Shown piece by piece: positions 20,880 to 30,857 of a stretch of 64,000 nucleotides of DNA (position 1 is its first letter; each line of letters opens with the position of its first letter). The notes beneath the pieces were generated by a model. The model searched no databases. It saw only the letters and a list, made by a program, of their open reading frames with translations, and was not told the DNA's origin. A program made the position numbers and the translations under genes. The stretch is taken from contig CAMZMU010000020.1 of assembly GCA_947311845.1 (NCBI GenBank), positions 37,276,952 to 37,340,951 of the forward strand. The letters run 5' to 3'. This stretch comes from Poa pratensis (Eukaryota > Streptophyta > Magnoliopsida > Poales > Poaceae).

Positions 20880-23061
20880 TACGTTAGTCGCGAATGTTTC
20901 CAAATTTAAAAACGGTTCCACAATAAAAAATGGTTCCATTTTGAAAATGGTTCCAATTTTAAAAATGTTTCGAATTTAAAATGGTTCCAATATTTAAAAA
21001 GGTTCATTTTTTAAAATGGTTCCAATATTTAAAAATGGTTTCCATTTTGAAAATGGTTCCAAATTTAAAAATGGTTCCAAATTTGAAAATTGGTTCCAAA
21101 TTTAAAAATTGTTCCAATATTTAAAAATGGTTTTCATTTTGAAAATGGTTCCAAATTTAAAAATGGTTCCAAATTTCAAATTGGCTCTATTTTGAAAATG
21201 CCTCCGAAATTAAAAATGGTTCCAAATTAAAAATGGTTCCAAATTTAAAAATGGTTCTGAATTTAAAAATAGTTCTATTGTGAAAATAGTATCGAATTTA
21301 AAAATGGTTCCACGTTTTAAAATGGTTCCACGTTCAAAAATGGTTCTCAATTTAAAATGGTTCCAAATTTAAAAATGGTTCCAATTTAAAAATTGTTTCG
21401 AATTAAAAAATGGTTCTATTGTGAAAATAGTACCAAATTTAAAATTGGTTCCATTTTAAAAATCGGAACCATTTTCTAAATGGGACCATTTTCGGAAAAT
21501 CACAACCATTTTTTTTCATTCAATCCATTTTTTCGGTTCGGAACCATTTTCAAAAGGGAACAATTTTTGAAAAATCGGAACCATTTTTTTTTGGTTCGGT
21601 ACCATTTTTTTTTGTTAGAAACCATTTTAAAAAGAAACCATTTTCGGAAATTGAAACATTTTCGAAGAATAATCATTTTCCAAAATATGAACCATTTTTA
21701 AAAAATAAGCGAAAATTAAAACATAAAAAGGAACCATTTTCAAAAAGGAACCATTTTAAAAAAGGACCATTTTTTGGTTCGGAACCATTTTCAAAAAGGA
21801 ACCATTTTCAAAAAAGAACCATTTTCGAAAATCGGAACCATTTTTTCGGTTCGGAACCATTTTAGAAAAATCGGAACCATTTTTTAAAACCGGAACCATT
21901 TTTTTTTCATTCGGAACCATTTTTCAAAATTCGGAACCATTTTTGCCAGTTCGGAACCATTTTCAAAAAGGAACCATTTTCGAAAAATCGTCACCATTTT
22001 TCCGGTTTGGAACCATTTTTGAAAAATCGGAACCATTCTTTTCATTCGGAACCATTTTCAAAAGGGAACCATTTTCGAAAAATCCGGAGACGTCAATTTT
22101 GAAAATGGTTCCAAAATAAAAACGGTTCCATTTTGAAAATGGTTCCAAAATAAAAATGGTTCCATTTTGAAAATTGTTTCGAAAATAAAAATGGTTCCAT
22201 TTTGAAAATGGTTCAATTTTGAAAATGGTTCCAAAATAAAAAAAAGGTTCCATTTTGCAAATGGTTCCAAAATAAAAATGGTTCCATTTTGAATTTTTTT
22301 CCGAAATTAAAAATTGTTTTGAAATTTTGAAAATGGTTCCGAAATTAAAAATGGTTCCATTTTTTAAAATGGTTCCAAAATAAAAATGGTTCCATTTTGA
22401 AAATGGTTCCAAAATAAAAATGGTTCCATTTTGAAAATGGTTCCAAAATAAAAATGGTTCCATTTTGAAAATTATTCCGAAATTAAAAATTGTTCTGAAA
22501 TTTTGAAAATGGTTCCAATTTTTGAAAATGATTCCAAAATAAAAAATGGTTCCATTTTGAAAATGGTTCAATTTTGAAAATGGTTCCAAAATAAAAATGG
22601 TCCCATTTTGAAAATGGTTCCAAAATAAAAATGGGTCCATTTTGAAAATTGTTCCGAAATTAAAAATTGTTCCGAAAAAAACAGTTCCATTTTGAAAATG
22701 GTTCCAAAATAAAAATTGTTCCATTTTGAAAATTGTTCCGAAATTAAAGATGGTTCCATTTTGAAAATGGTTCAATTTTGAAAATGGTTCCAAAATAAAA
22801 ACGGTTCCATTTTGAAAATGGTTCCAAAATAAAAATGGTTCTATTTTGAAAATGGTTCAATTTTGAATGGTTCCAAAATAAAAACGGTTCCATTTTGAAA
22901 ATGATTCCAAAATAAAAATGGTTCCCTTTTGAAAATTGTTCCGAAATTAAAAATTGTTCTGAAATTTTGAAAATGGTTCCAATTTTTGAAAATGATTCCG
23001 AAATTAAAAATGGTTCCATTTTGAAAATGGTTCAATTTTGAAAATGGTTCCAAAATAAAAA
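20880..23061. repeat. AT-rich minisatellite with GGTTCC core, polarity switches twice
   Basis: About 17-18 bp units such as GGTTCCATTTTGAAAAT and GGTTCCAAAATAAAAAT are repeated over 2.2 kb. From about 20,900 to 21,455 the units read GGTTCC. From about 21,460 to 22,085 they read as the complement (GGAACCATTTTC). From 22,090 on they read GGTTCC again. In the third block two unit types alternate, giving a 34-bp higher-order period. Long minus-strand frames here (for example 21,963-22,793) only translate the repeat and are not genes. Confidence 0.9.
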
Positions 23062-23239
23062 GAGCTCTTTTACGGTGATTGGCACGGTACCCGTGGTACC
23101 GTCGGTACCGTGAGCTATGGATTTTCTTAGCCATTGATTAAGACACGATTTATGTTAGCCGTTGATTAAAATTTGATTTACTTACTTAGGAAAAAACTGG
23201 TTGAAGTTTATCCCGTACTCTTGTTCTACCGTGACCCAA

Positions 23240-23700
23240 ATCAGCCGCGACAAGGGCAGCCGCCGCCGCCTCCTTCCTCACTCGCGGCGAGGCTGCAGCA
23301 GCACACCGATCTCCCCCACTCCCCAAGCCTGCGGCGAGGTGGTCGGCGACGACGGCATCGCGAACGGATCGGGCGCAGGCCACGGATTGTGGCGGCGCGC
23401 GGTGAGGAGGTCAGCCGCCGCCTCCTCCTTCTTCACTCGCGGCGAGGCTGAGCAGCAGGCCGATCACCCCACTCCCCAAGACTGCGGCGAGGAGGTTGGC
23501 GACGACGGCATCGCGGAAGGATCAGGCGCAGGCCACGGATTGTGGCGGCGCGTGGTGAGCAGGTCGGCGACGACGGTGGCGTGGAGGGAGCGGGTTGAGG
23601 CCACGGGACTGCAGCACGCCGATCTCCCCCACTCCCCCAAGTCTGCGGCGAGGTGACGGCGTGTGGCGAGGAGGTCGGCGACGACGGCGGCGTGGAGGTG
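23240..23700 (+). repeat. GC-rich 155-bp tandem repeat, 2.5 copies
   Basis: TCACTCGCGGCGAGGCTG starts copies at 23,278 and 23,433. A shortened third copy begins near 23,608 (CACGCCGATCTCCCCCACTC). Each contains GGCGACGACGGC and, in the first two, GGCCACGGATTGTGGCGGCG. All three frames are Pro/Arg/Gly-rich. It looks like an expanded 5' leader or first exon of a captured grass gene, reading inward from the left TIR. Confidence 0.7.
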
Positions 23701-24040
23701 AGTGCAGTACCGTTCGACCTGTTAAACTGAAGTTGGAGGCTGAAAGTTGGTGTTTTATTCGGTAGTAGAAACTAGTTCTGTAGCGATGATTTTTGGTTGA
23801 TATGCATCCCTGGCTGTGACTTATTCTTATCAAAGAAAATTTGTGAACATCAACACATATTGTTCATGTTGTTTATCTGATCTAGATGACTATTGACTAG
23901 TCACATCGCTCCATGCTTGTACGAAGCAATATGAGAAACCCCTGACAATCTGAGACATGTAAAATCATAAACACATACAGGAGGAATTATTGCAGAGAGA
24001 AGACAGATTGGCTTTTGAAGACTAACCTGATTAATAGTCA

Positions 24041-24833
24041 TTGTATACCTGCAGTTTGTTCGGAAACTTGATACTGAGTTATTCACAAATGAGAAATGAG
24101 GAGAAGTTTCAAGTAATGCAAAGTATTGCTGAAGAGTCTCAGTTGGTTTTGATAAAAAGGCATTGGAAATCGAGTTATGGGCTGCACTGGACAGTAAAGA
24201 TGTATGTTTACATGAACTTGTATAAACGAATTTACTACTCAACAATGATTATTCTGTTATATATATAATAGCACACACACGTGTCGTTAACTTGGCATCA
24301 TGGATTTTTTATTTCAGGATTTTCTTGAAAATTATGCAGTGAAAAAGGTTGAACTGGCAATGCCTTTGCCCACCAAGCAGAAGGATGATGGTGGTGAACA
24401 TCCACTGGAAAGAAATTCTGAAGCTACACTTGTAGGCCACAACCAAAAGATGTTCAGGCTGCTCAATAATTGTGATGAAAAAGAAGAGGGCAACCGTTTC
24501 GCGCATGGTAGACCACGACAGTTAGAGGATCTGGGCCACATGGTGCAACATGGACAGAGCACACCACTGGCTGCGACTCCAAGAAGCACAATCTGACTGA
24601 ACAAGGGTGCTAGTGATGGCTATGATGAGAACGGTAATGGTCTTGGTGGCATTGGTAATGGCAGGAATGTTGAGAGAACTCCTAGTAGTCGACCAGGTCA
24701 CTCAGGACGGAGAAACAGAGCTTTGTACATGGATGACTACGATGGATGCAGGTTGCAGGCAGCGGCCTCAAGTGGCGGCTTTCTGAGCTGTGTATCTGAG
24801 CTATCTGACAGTTTCTTCGTTGCAAGTCTCGGC
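24041..24833 (+). pseudogene. Unrecognised spliced-looking coding sequence inside the nested element
   Basis: One exon-like stretch gives EEKFQVMQSIAEESQLVLIK (about 24,092-24,150). After an AG at about 24,318 a second gives DFLENYAVKKVELAMPLPTK and continues, acidic and hydrophilic, to a TGA at 24,594-24,596. The same frame then stays open from 24,597 to 24,833 (ASDGYDENGNGLGGIGNG, RRNRALYMDDYDGC, SELSDSFFVASLG). The tail is followed by an AT-rich region like a 3' UTR. The protein is not recognised; the single internal stop suggests decay. It may be a captured host gene. Confidence 0.35.
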
Positions 24834-24899
24834 TGAGAACCTTTCTGAATTCTGAGTCCGAAGAGATAATTATGTGCATGTATTTTCCTTTTGTTTAGA

Positions 24900-26370
24900 A
24901 CACTGTAACTGATATGGAATTGTAACTGATGTCGTATCTATGAAATCATCAGCCGAATTTTAAACCCTGGGGGTGGCATACATGATCGGTGTTAGTTTCG
25001 TTTTCTGAGTGTTATTTGGTTGATTTTTCAATCCCAAACTAGTCTGGAAGTAGTCGTACAATACTTACAAAAATATCACTGCAAACGAAAAACAAATCTC
25101 TGCAATATCATGTGCCTGCATGTCACTTTATACATGCTATTTATACAGTTACTCCATTCAACACACATCAAGTCACTGGAAATGAATAGATAGCATACTC
25201 CATTACTGGACTTGAAATAATTTCTGTTTCATCAAACACTTAAGAACCGTTCAAATAGTATCTCTTATAAAAACTAAAAGCAAATAATGATCACAGATAA
25301 TTTCTGTTCATCGAACACTACAAATTATTTATTCGTTCGGACTGATTATGCGCTCATGTTCCCGTCGCTGCTGCCAAAAGTCAATGTCTTCTGGGGATTT
25401 TAAGTGTAGGTTGATTCGTGCTTGGCGATGACCCATATTGATCCTAGTCCCTGTCGTCGTCCGAGTCCGTGTCGGGCCTATCGTCACACTCCAATGATAG
25501 TGGCTCAAATCGATCCTGTTCAAATTCATAGAAATGTATTAATATCAGCTTATAAATATGACTTAGGCAAAAACTTGAAATATGAGAAAGCTTGCAATAT
25601 AATCAACCAAGAATTCTAACACCTCACTGCCTTATAAGCCAAATGTCAACCAAGGATTCTATGTCGATGCGGTGAGCCAAATGTCAACCATTCAGGCATT
25701 GATCATAGAAGCAGTCGGTGCTGGCTTGGTAACAACGGCTAAGCCGATCAACATTACCGAGTGGAAAACCATAAACTATTCAAACATACCACAACACCTT
25801 CCTTAGTCATAACATGAATAAATTTCTAATCACTGATCAACTTTTTCTTCTAGGAACGAGTCAATCGAGTCAATGCTAGCTTACCACCAACTCCTCCTTG
25901 CGATGCATCAACGATGTTTGGTCATACTACTGCTACAACAGCCAGCAAACAACACGTGGTGCATGACATACAGTTCGACAAAATACACTCAAGACTCAAT
26001 TTGAAAAGTAAAAGTAGTCTTCATACTAACATGAAAATGAACTAATTGATCTACACAACCAAGACTTCAAATGTACTGGACAGGCAAGTATCAAAACAAA
26101 AGGACACTTACTCAAAACTTCAGCAGCAGTAAACGACATCAAAGAACCTCCCAGGACAGGCGAGTAACCAAGATTTCCAATGTACTGGACGCGGGCATTT
26201 TCATTATAAACAAGATCAAATAACCTCCCAGGAAATCTTGTTTTTTAATACAATACAGCTGGCGAAGCTTGCTGTCCATTTCATCTGTCGCTTACCTTTA
26301 AGCTGATGCAGGGAAGTTATAAGAATGAATGTTCCAGCCAACACAGAGTGACATAATAGAACAGGGGACG
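24900..26370. other. AT-rich middle of the nested element, no clear gene
   Basis: Mostly non-coding. A short minus-strand frame at 25,329-25,529 ends PEDIDFWQQRREHERIISPN and could be the last exon of a minus-strand transcript starting in the GC-rich block at 26,400-27,130, but no splice model can be proved. Confidence 0.3.
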
Positions 26371-26399
26371 AGTGAACTTACATGCCGGCCGACAACTTG

Positions 26400-27130
26400 T
26401 ATATCAGTTCATCCAACGTAAAAAGAACATACGACTGACGGGGAGATCGTCGATCAGGACCAAGAGCTCACCACGACAGCGATTCCATGGTCGGCAGTAC
26501 AGGAGCAGGCCAAGGGCGAACGGAGTGAGCTCGACGAACGGCGGCCGGTGTCGGGGAAGACGACGCGATTCGGCGCGTCCCGAGCGTTCCAGCACGTTCA
26601 ACTCGCGGACGGAAAGGCTGGCGACGGCGCCCGCTGCCAGATCCTGCTGACGGAGAGTAGGTGGAGGAGGCCAGCGACGCCGCCCGCGCCCGCGGACGCC
26701 TTCTGCTGCTGATGGAGGCCAGCGACGGCGTTCGCGCCTGACGCCCGCGCCCGGCCCCTGGAGTCGAGGTGCAGGAGGTCGGGGACGGCGCCCACGCCCG
26801 GATCCTCGAGGGCAGGTTGAGGAGGCCCACCTCCATCGCCTGCGCCCGCATCCTGCAGGGGAGGTCGAGGAGGACCTGCGACGGCGCCCGCGCCCGCATC
26901 CAGCAGACGGCGGCCGGCGACGGCGCTCGGCTCTTGGAAAGGAGCTACAGGTCGGGGACGGCGCCCGCGCCCGGATCCTCGAGGAGAGGTGGAGGAGGCC
27001 TGTTTCGTGGAGGGAAGGTGGAGGAGGCCGGCGACGGCGCCGACGCCCCGCCGGTGATGGAGATGGAAGTCGGGTGGAGAGAGTGTGAGAAGATTAGGAG
27101 AGAAGAGAGAGTGAGCAAACAGCAAGATAA
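26400..27130 (-). other. GC-rich gene-like block with imperfect internal repeats
   Basis: The minus strand is open from 27,125 to 26,598 with Pro/Ala/Arg-rich text (repeats of VAGLLHLPS and VAGPPRPPLQDAGAG kinds). Units with GGTGGAGGAGGCC and GACGGCGCCCGCGCCC recur about eight times. It mirrors the GC-rich block near the opposite end of the element. It is likely an expanded leader or exon from a captured gene rather than a functional protein. Confidence 0.35.
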
Positions 27131-27343
27131 ATTTTAATAATTAAAATTGAACATAATTTGGTACCGGCCCCACAGTTTTGGTACCTGGTCCCACATAATT
27201 TTGGTTCCGGTCCCACACAATTTTCGGTTCTGCGGAACCAGTCGGTTCCATCAGTCTGGTTCCGACTATCTTAACACCGTTAGATCGTGGTGGATGGACG
27301 GTTATTAAAAATGCCAATCACCCTAAAACTTGTAAAATAAAAA

Positions 27344-27905
27344 CGGTTCCATTTTGAAAATGGTTCCAAAATAAAAATGGGTCCATTTTGAAAATTGTTC
27401 CGAAATTAAAAATTGTTCCGAAAAAAGGTTCCATTTTGAAAATTGTTCCGAAATTAAAGATGATTCCATTTTGAAAATGCTTTCAATTTTGAAAATGGTT
27501 CCAAAATAAAAACGGTTCCATTTTGAAAATGGTTCCAAAATAAAAATGGTTCCATTTTGAAAATTGTTCCGAAATTAAAAATTGTTCCGAAATTTTGAAA
27601 ATCAAAACTAAAAAATGGTTCCAAATCAAAAAATGTTCAAAATTGAAAAATGGTTCCAACTTAAAAATTGGTTCTATTTTGAAAATGGTTCCAAATTAAA
27701 AAATTGTTCCATTTTGAAAATAGTTCCATTTAAAAATAGTTCCATTTTGAAAATCAAAATTTAAAATGGTTCCAAATTTAAAAATGGTTCCATATTTGAA
27801 AATGGTTCCAAATTTAAGAATGGTTCTATTTTGAAAATTGTTGCCAATTAAAAATTGTTCCATATTTGAAAATGGTTCCAACTTCAATTTGGTTCCATTT
27901 TGAAA
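27344..27905. repeat. Continuation of the GGTTCC minisatellite
   Basis: The same 17-bp units in GGTTCC polarity resume directly after the nested element and its 10-bp duplication, then give way to unique sequence before the right TIR of the Mutator-like element. Confidence 0.85.
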
Positions 27906-28112
27906 ATTTATCACGAAATAGCAAAAAACAAACATGAAAGCCACGCTTCGTCTAATATCACTGAAGAAATTTGGACTGTTGCGATGAAAGAATCAGAGGA
28001 AGAAACAGTCCCAAAGCGAAGCAAAGATGGGCCAAGCCCATTAGGGACCATGCTTCGCTGGAAGGGTACGCGATGCGTAATAGCGTACGCGTACTGCGCT
28101 ATATAGGCGATC

Positions 28113-30346
28113 CCGAGTGCGCGCTCGCCGACGTGGAGAGCGAAACTTCAAAGAAGCTCGCACAAGACACTTGTCGTGAATCCTCCTCGGAGCTCCCACC
28201 CGACACGATCTGATCCGAGAAAAGATCATGTCCATCTCCGGTCGCAGTCTCAGCCTCCGCCCCTCCTGTCTTGGGATCGACAGCCTCTGCTTCCAAAGTG
28301 CACTGATTGGCCCCTTCCGCCATGATCTGTCCACTCTGGGCATGCTGCACTGTGACCGTTGCAGCTCCCGCCGTGGCCCCCGCCATTTCTCTGCAAGCCT
28401 GCCCCGGATTGGGTGCTGCAGAGCCCAAAGCTGACGCAAAGCCACCATCCTCCACACACCGAACAGGCTCCACTCCAGCTGTCAAGTTGTGATTGCCCTC
28501 AGCTCCAGCTTCCACCTCGGGTCCTCTCGATTGGCTCTGACCGAGCCCAGCACCAGCAGCAAAACGGCAGGACGAATTGTCTGGACGTGCACCACGAGCC
28601 AGCTGTTGGTCAAGACTTGGGCGCGAAGCCGTCCGGCCAGTTTGAATTGCAGTCTCCGTACCCCTGGCCCCAGGGCCCACTCTGTCAGCAGGACGTACAC
28701 ATCTGGCCCCACACACCGGCGGAAGCTGCCACTGCGGCAAAGTCGCCGGCGCCGCCGCCTGACTTCCACCGTCGCGGCCGCGCTGCTGCCATCTTTCGCT
28801 GCGGCCAGCCCCCGATGGAGAGCTGCCACGTCGATCCGGCACCCCCGGCGTCCAGTCCAGGTTCCTCGTCGTCCAGTAGCCTCCTTCGCCGCCGAAGCTT
28901 CCGGGGTCCGGCAGCCCACGCTGGCCACTTCCCGACGAGCTTGGCCCGAATTCAGGGTCCACGAGCACGTTGTACTCCTCGATCCTCTCCACATGAATCA
29001 ACACCCGGTAGCGAAGCAAGCCCAGCTCTCTGTTGCGGCTCAGCGGGCGCAGCCGCGCGAGCTCTTCCGAGAACCCTTCTGGCTCCGGCACCCAGAGATC
29101 CCTCTCAGGAGGAATCGATTCCGGATGCGCCGACCAAGCAGAGAGCCGGAACGTGCCCAAGTCTGATCTGTCCACCGTCTCCAGCGCGAGCTCGTCGACA
29201 GCGCATGACGTGTCGAGCAAGTGGTCCACCGTGGCCTGCTCCCACGCATGGGGAGGGATGCCCTCCAGAGCCAGGCGAACATGCACACGGGCCACCCTCC
29301 TTTGAGCTTGAGCAAGCCTCGTCCATGGCCGGAAGAACAGGGTGAAATTGTCGTGCGCCAGCGAGGGCCTGCCGGACACCTGCCGGCGGAGCTCGTCCGT
29401 CGCAAAGACAATCAGAAAGTCCTCCGGCTTGAAAGTGTGAACTGAGAACGTGCCACTAGGGATGTTCGCCTTGGAGATCAGCGCCTCCTCCACTTGACGC
29501 CTTGACACCGCCGGCCTTGCGCCACCCACGTAGGCCACCAGTGAATGGCGGAGCCGGTGCTCGAGCTGCTCCATCTTTGCGCTGCGAGGGATGATGCACG
29601 GCGGCGGCGGCCCCGAGAGCACAGATGAGACCTCAACTTGACCGAGCGGCGGCCACTCTTCCGGAGCGGGGGAGCTGGCGCTGCCGGCGGAACTCTGCGT
29701 GCGTCGGGCAGACGGCGACCCTGGTCGCCAGGCTGCACAGCAGCAGGCGCACCCGAGCCTCGTCCACCCAACGACACCGCAGCGTTCCGGCGAAGCGTCG
29801 GCGGCCCACGACTTGCCACCACGGCCAAGGCCTAACGACGCAGCTCCTCCTCAGAGGCCGGGCTGCGAGGCCTCTTGCAGCCGCCCGACCCATGCCCCTC
29901 TTCGGCGTATCTGATGCACACCCGCTCGTTCAAGCACTCCCATTTCAGGTGCCTGCCCTGCAAACAGTTAAAGCAAGCACCTTCCATCTCCGGCGAGACA
30001 GGGCGGCGCGGCGCCGACGGACCCGGCGCTTGCTGCAGCTGTCGCAGACGCTTGCGCCTCTCCACATCGCCTTGCGCGAAGGCTTTGGCTGCACCCACTC
30101 CAGCCGATCTTGCACGCGGCGGCCAGGCACCTCCGGGACAGGACCCGACGGCACAGGCACACCGCCACCACTCACCGACCTCGCGCCCTCCGACGACGGA
30201 GAGGAGGACGCAGAGAGCAGCCCAGACACCACTGGCCTCGCGGAAGAGACCGACTCTGGGCTAGCCGGACTCGACGACACCGACATCCAACGCCTCGCAC
30301 CAGATCCGCCGCCAAGACCCACCGACGGGGAAGAGGAACCCGCCAT
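28113..30346 (-). pseudogene. LINE 1 ORF1, N-terminal and central part
   Basis: RNA-binding ORF1 protein of a plant LINE. ATG at 30,346 (MAGSSSPSVGLGGGSG), followed by a Ser/Pro-rich region. Then comes a zinc-knuckle segment (CFNCLQGRHLKWEC, followed by a degenerate CIRYAEEGHGSGGC in which the second Cys is Tyr). After a linker comes a DUF4283-like domain from about 29,570 (LEHRLRHSLVAYVGGARPAV, then FLIVFATDELRRQV and FRPWTRLAQAQRRVARVHVR). There is a frame shift near 30,095, a TAG at 29,832-29,834 and another shift near 29,640. From there the frame is open for about 500 codons to the transposon junction at 28,113, and it continues in frame at 17,705. Confidence 0.85.
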
Positions 30347-30524
30347 GGGAGAGATCTGTGGAACTTTTCTCTCTCTCTCTCTCTCCATCTCGTATTTCAG
30401 TTGCCGCTCGTCGACCGACACATACTACGGATTGTGAACCGCCCTAACAAAACTAACTAACGGCCTGTGTAGCGAGTTTCGAATTTCATCAAAATGAGGG
30501 TCAAGAATCCGGCTGCCTCTGCTG

Positions 30525-30848
30525 CTAAAGGTGCTCTTGAATGGAAGAACGGAGGGCACGATTAGGGATGAGATCACGATTTGTAAGGGCCAGGTTCGTC
30601 ATTGGAGACCTCAGGTTCCCGTCATCAAGCCAGCGCTTTATGGCTTCCGCTTCGTAGGTGAATCCATCACAGGCCATTTGAGGATCATTCATGATCTCCT
30701 GAAATGTAGAAGCTGTCAGTTAACGATAATAGAGACTTTTTCAAACTCAAATCTTTGTGACTTCTATGCACTATTGTCATCGTGATTGCCTAACATGATC
30801 TACCTTATTTCGAATAACATGTCTCCAGATTTCAAGGTATTTGAAAAT
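30525..30848 (-). pseudogene. U-box E3 ligase gene, last exon plus truncated preceding exon
   Basis: The U-box is a RING-like fold that recruits ubiquitin-loaded E2 enzymes. The exon 30,525-30,698 (58 codons, TAG stop at 30,525-30,527) follows an AG acceptor (TTTCAG/GAG). It reads EIMNDPQMACDGFTYEAEAI, then KRWLDDGNLRSPMTNLALTN and RDLIPNRALRSSIQEHL, the C-terminal two-thirds of a canonical plant U-box with its DGFTYE and SPMTN signatures. The upstream exon ends at a GT donor (30,804), preceded by KYLEIWRHVIRNK, and is cut at 30,848 by the poly(A) end of LINE 2. The rest of the gene should lie beyond the right edge. Placement of the U-box at the very C-terminus fits the plant U-box kinase (PUB) group, but no kinase sequence is visible. 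Confidence 0.8.
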
Positions 30849-30857
30849 GTTTTTTTT

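Larger units (their letters stand above)
23062..27333. mobile_element. Second TIR element (Mutator-like) nested in the minisatellite, 4.27 kb
   Basis: A 10-bp duplication AAAATAAAAA (23,052-23,061 and 27,334-27,343) flanks ends that are inverted: CTTTTACGGTGATTGGCA on the left, and TGCCAATCACCCTAAAAC on the right (one central mismatch plus tip differences). The minisatellite resumes immediately after it. The target is low-complexity, so the duplication alone is weak, but it agrees with the TIRs. Near both ends lie GC-rich, gene-like blocks facing inward, with AT-rich sequence between, a layout seen in Pack-MULEs. No transposase is seen. Confidence 0.75.
17706..28112. mobile_element. Mutator-like element carrying a Ulp1-like protease gene (10.4 kb)
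   Basis: An 11-bp duplication CCGAGTGCGCG (17,695-17,705 and 28,113-28,123) flanks the element, a length typical of Mutator-like insertions. The ends are imperfect inverted repeats over about 50 bp. Left reads GGCAAACCCTATAATACGCG with later GCGCGTACCCC. The right end reversed reads GATCGCCTATATAGCGCAGT with later ATCGCGTACCC. Excision restores LINE ORF1 in frame. Contents from the left: a minus-strand ORF, a spliced Ulp1/C48-like gene, a GGTTCC minisatellite, a nested 4.3-kb element, and more minisatellite. Mutator-like elements with captured Ulp1 domains are known in plants (Kaonashi type). No MURA transposase is visible, so it is probably non-autonomous. Confidence 0.85.
13318..30420 (-). 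mobile_element. Full-length L1-type LINE, 15-bp TSD, split by a 10.4-kb transposon
   Basis: The 15-bp sequence CATACTACGGATTGT is repeated at 13,303-13,317 and 30,421-30,435. On the plus strand the left end is a T-run (13,317-13,328), the poly(A) tail of a minus-strand element. Subtracting the inserted element (17,706-28,112) and its duplicated target leaves about 6.7 kb, a full-length plant LINE with 5' leader, ORF1 and ORF2. The leader contains a CT microsatellite (about 30,367-30,385). It lies between the reductase gene and the U-box gene. Confidence 0.9.

Noticed and set aside
21963..22793. 276-residue minus-strand ORF
   Set aside because: It only translates the 17-bp minisatellite (EPFSKWNHFYFGTIF repeats). 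There is no independent coding evidence.
20880..23061. CRISPR-like array
   Set aside because: Units are contiguous, variable and AT-rich with no unique spacers. It is a eukaryotic minisatellite in a transposon.
23522..23833. Minus-strand ORF in the GC-rich tandem repeat
   Set aside because: Arg/Pro-rich translation of the 155-bp repeat, without domain text.
28359..29345. 328-residue plus-strand ORF
   Set aside because: It lies antisense to LINE ORF1, which has recognisable domain text. It is composition-driven.
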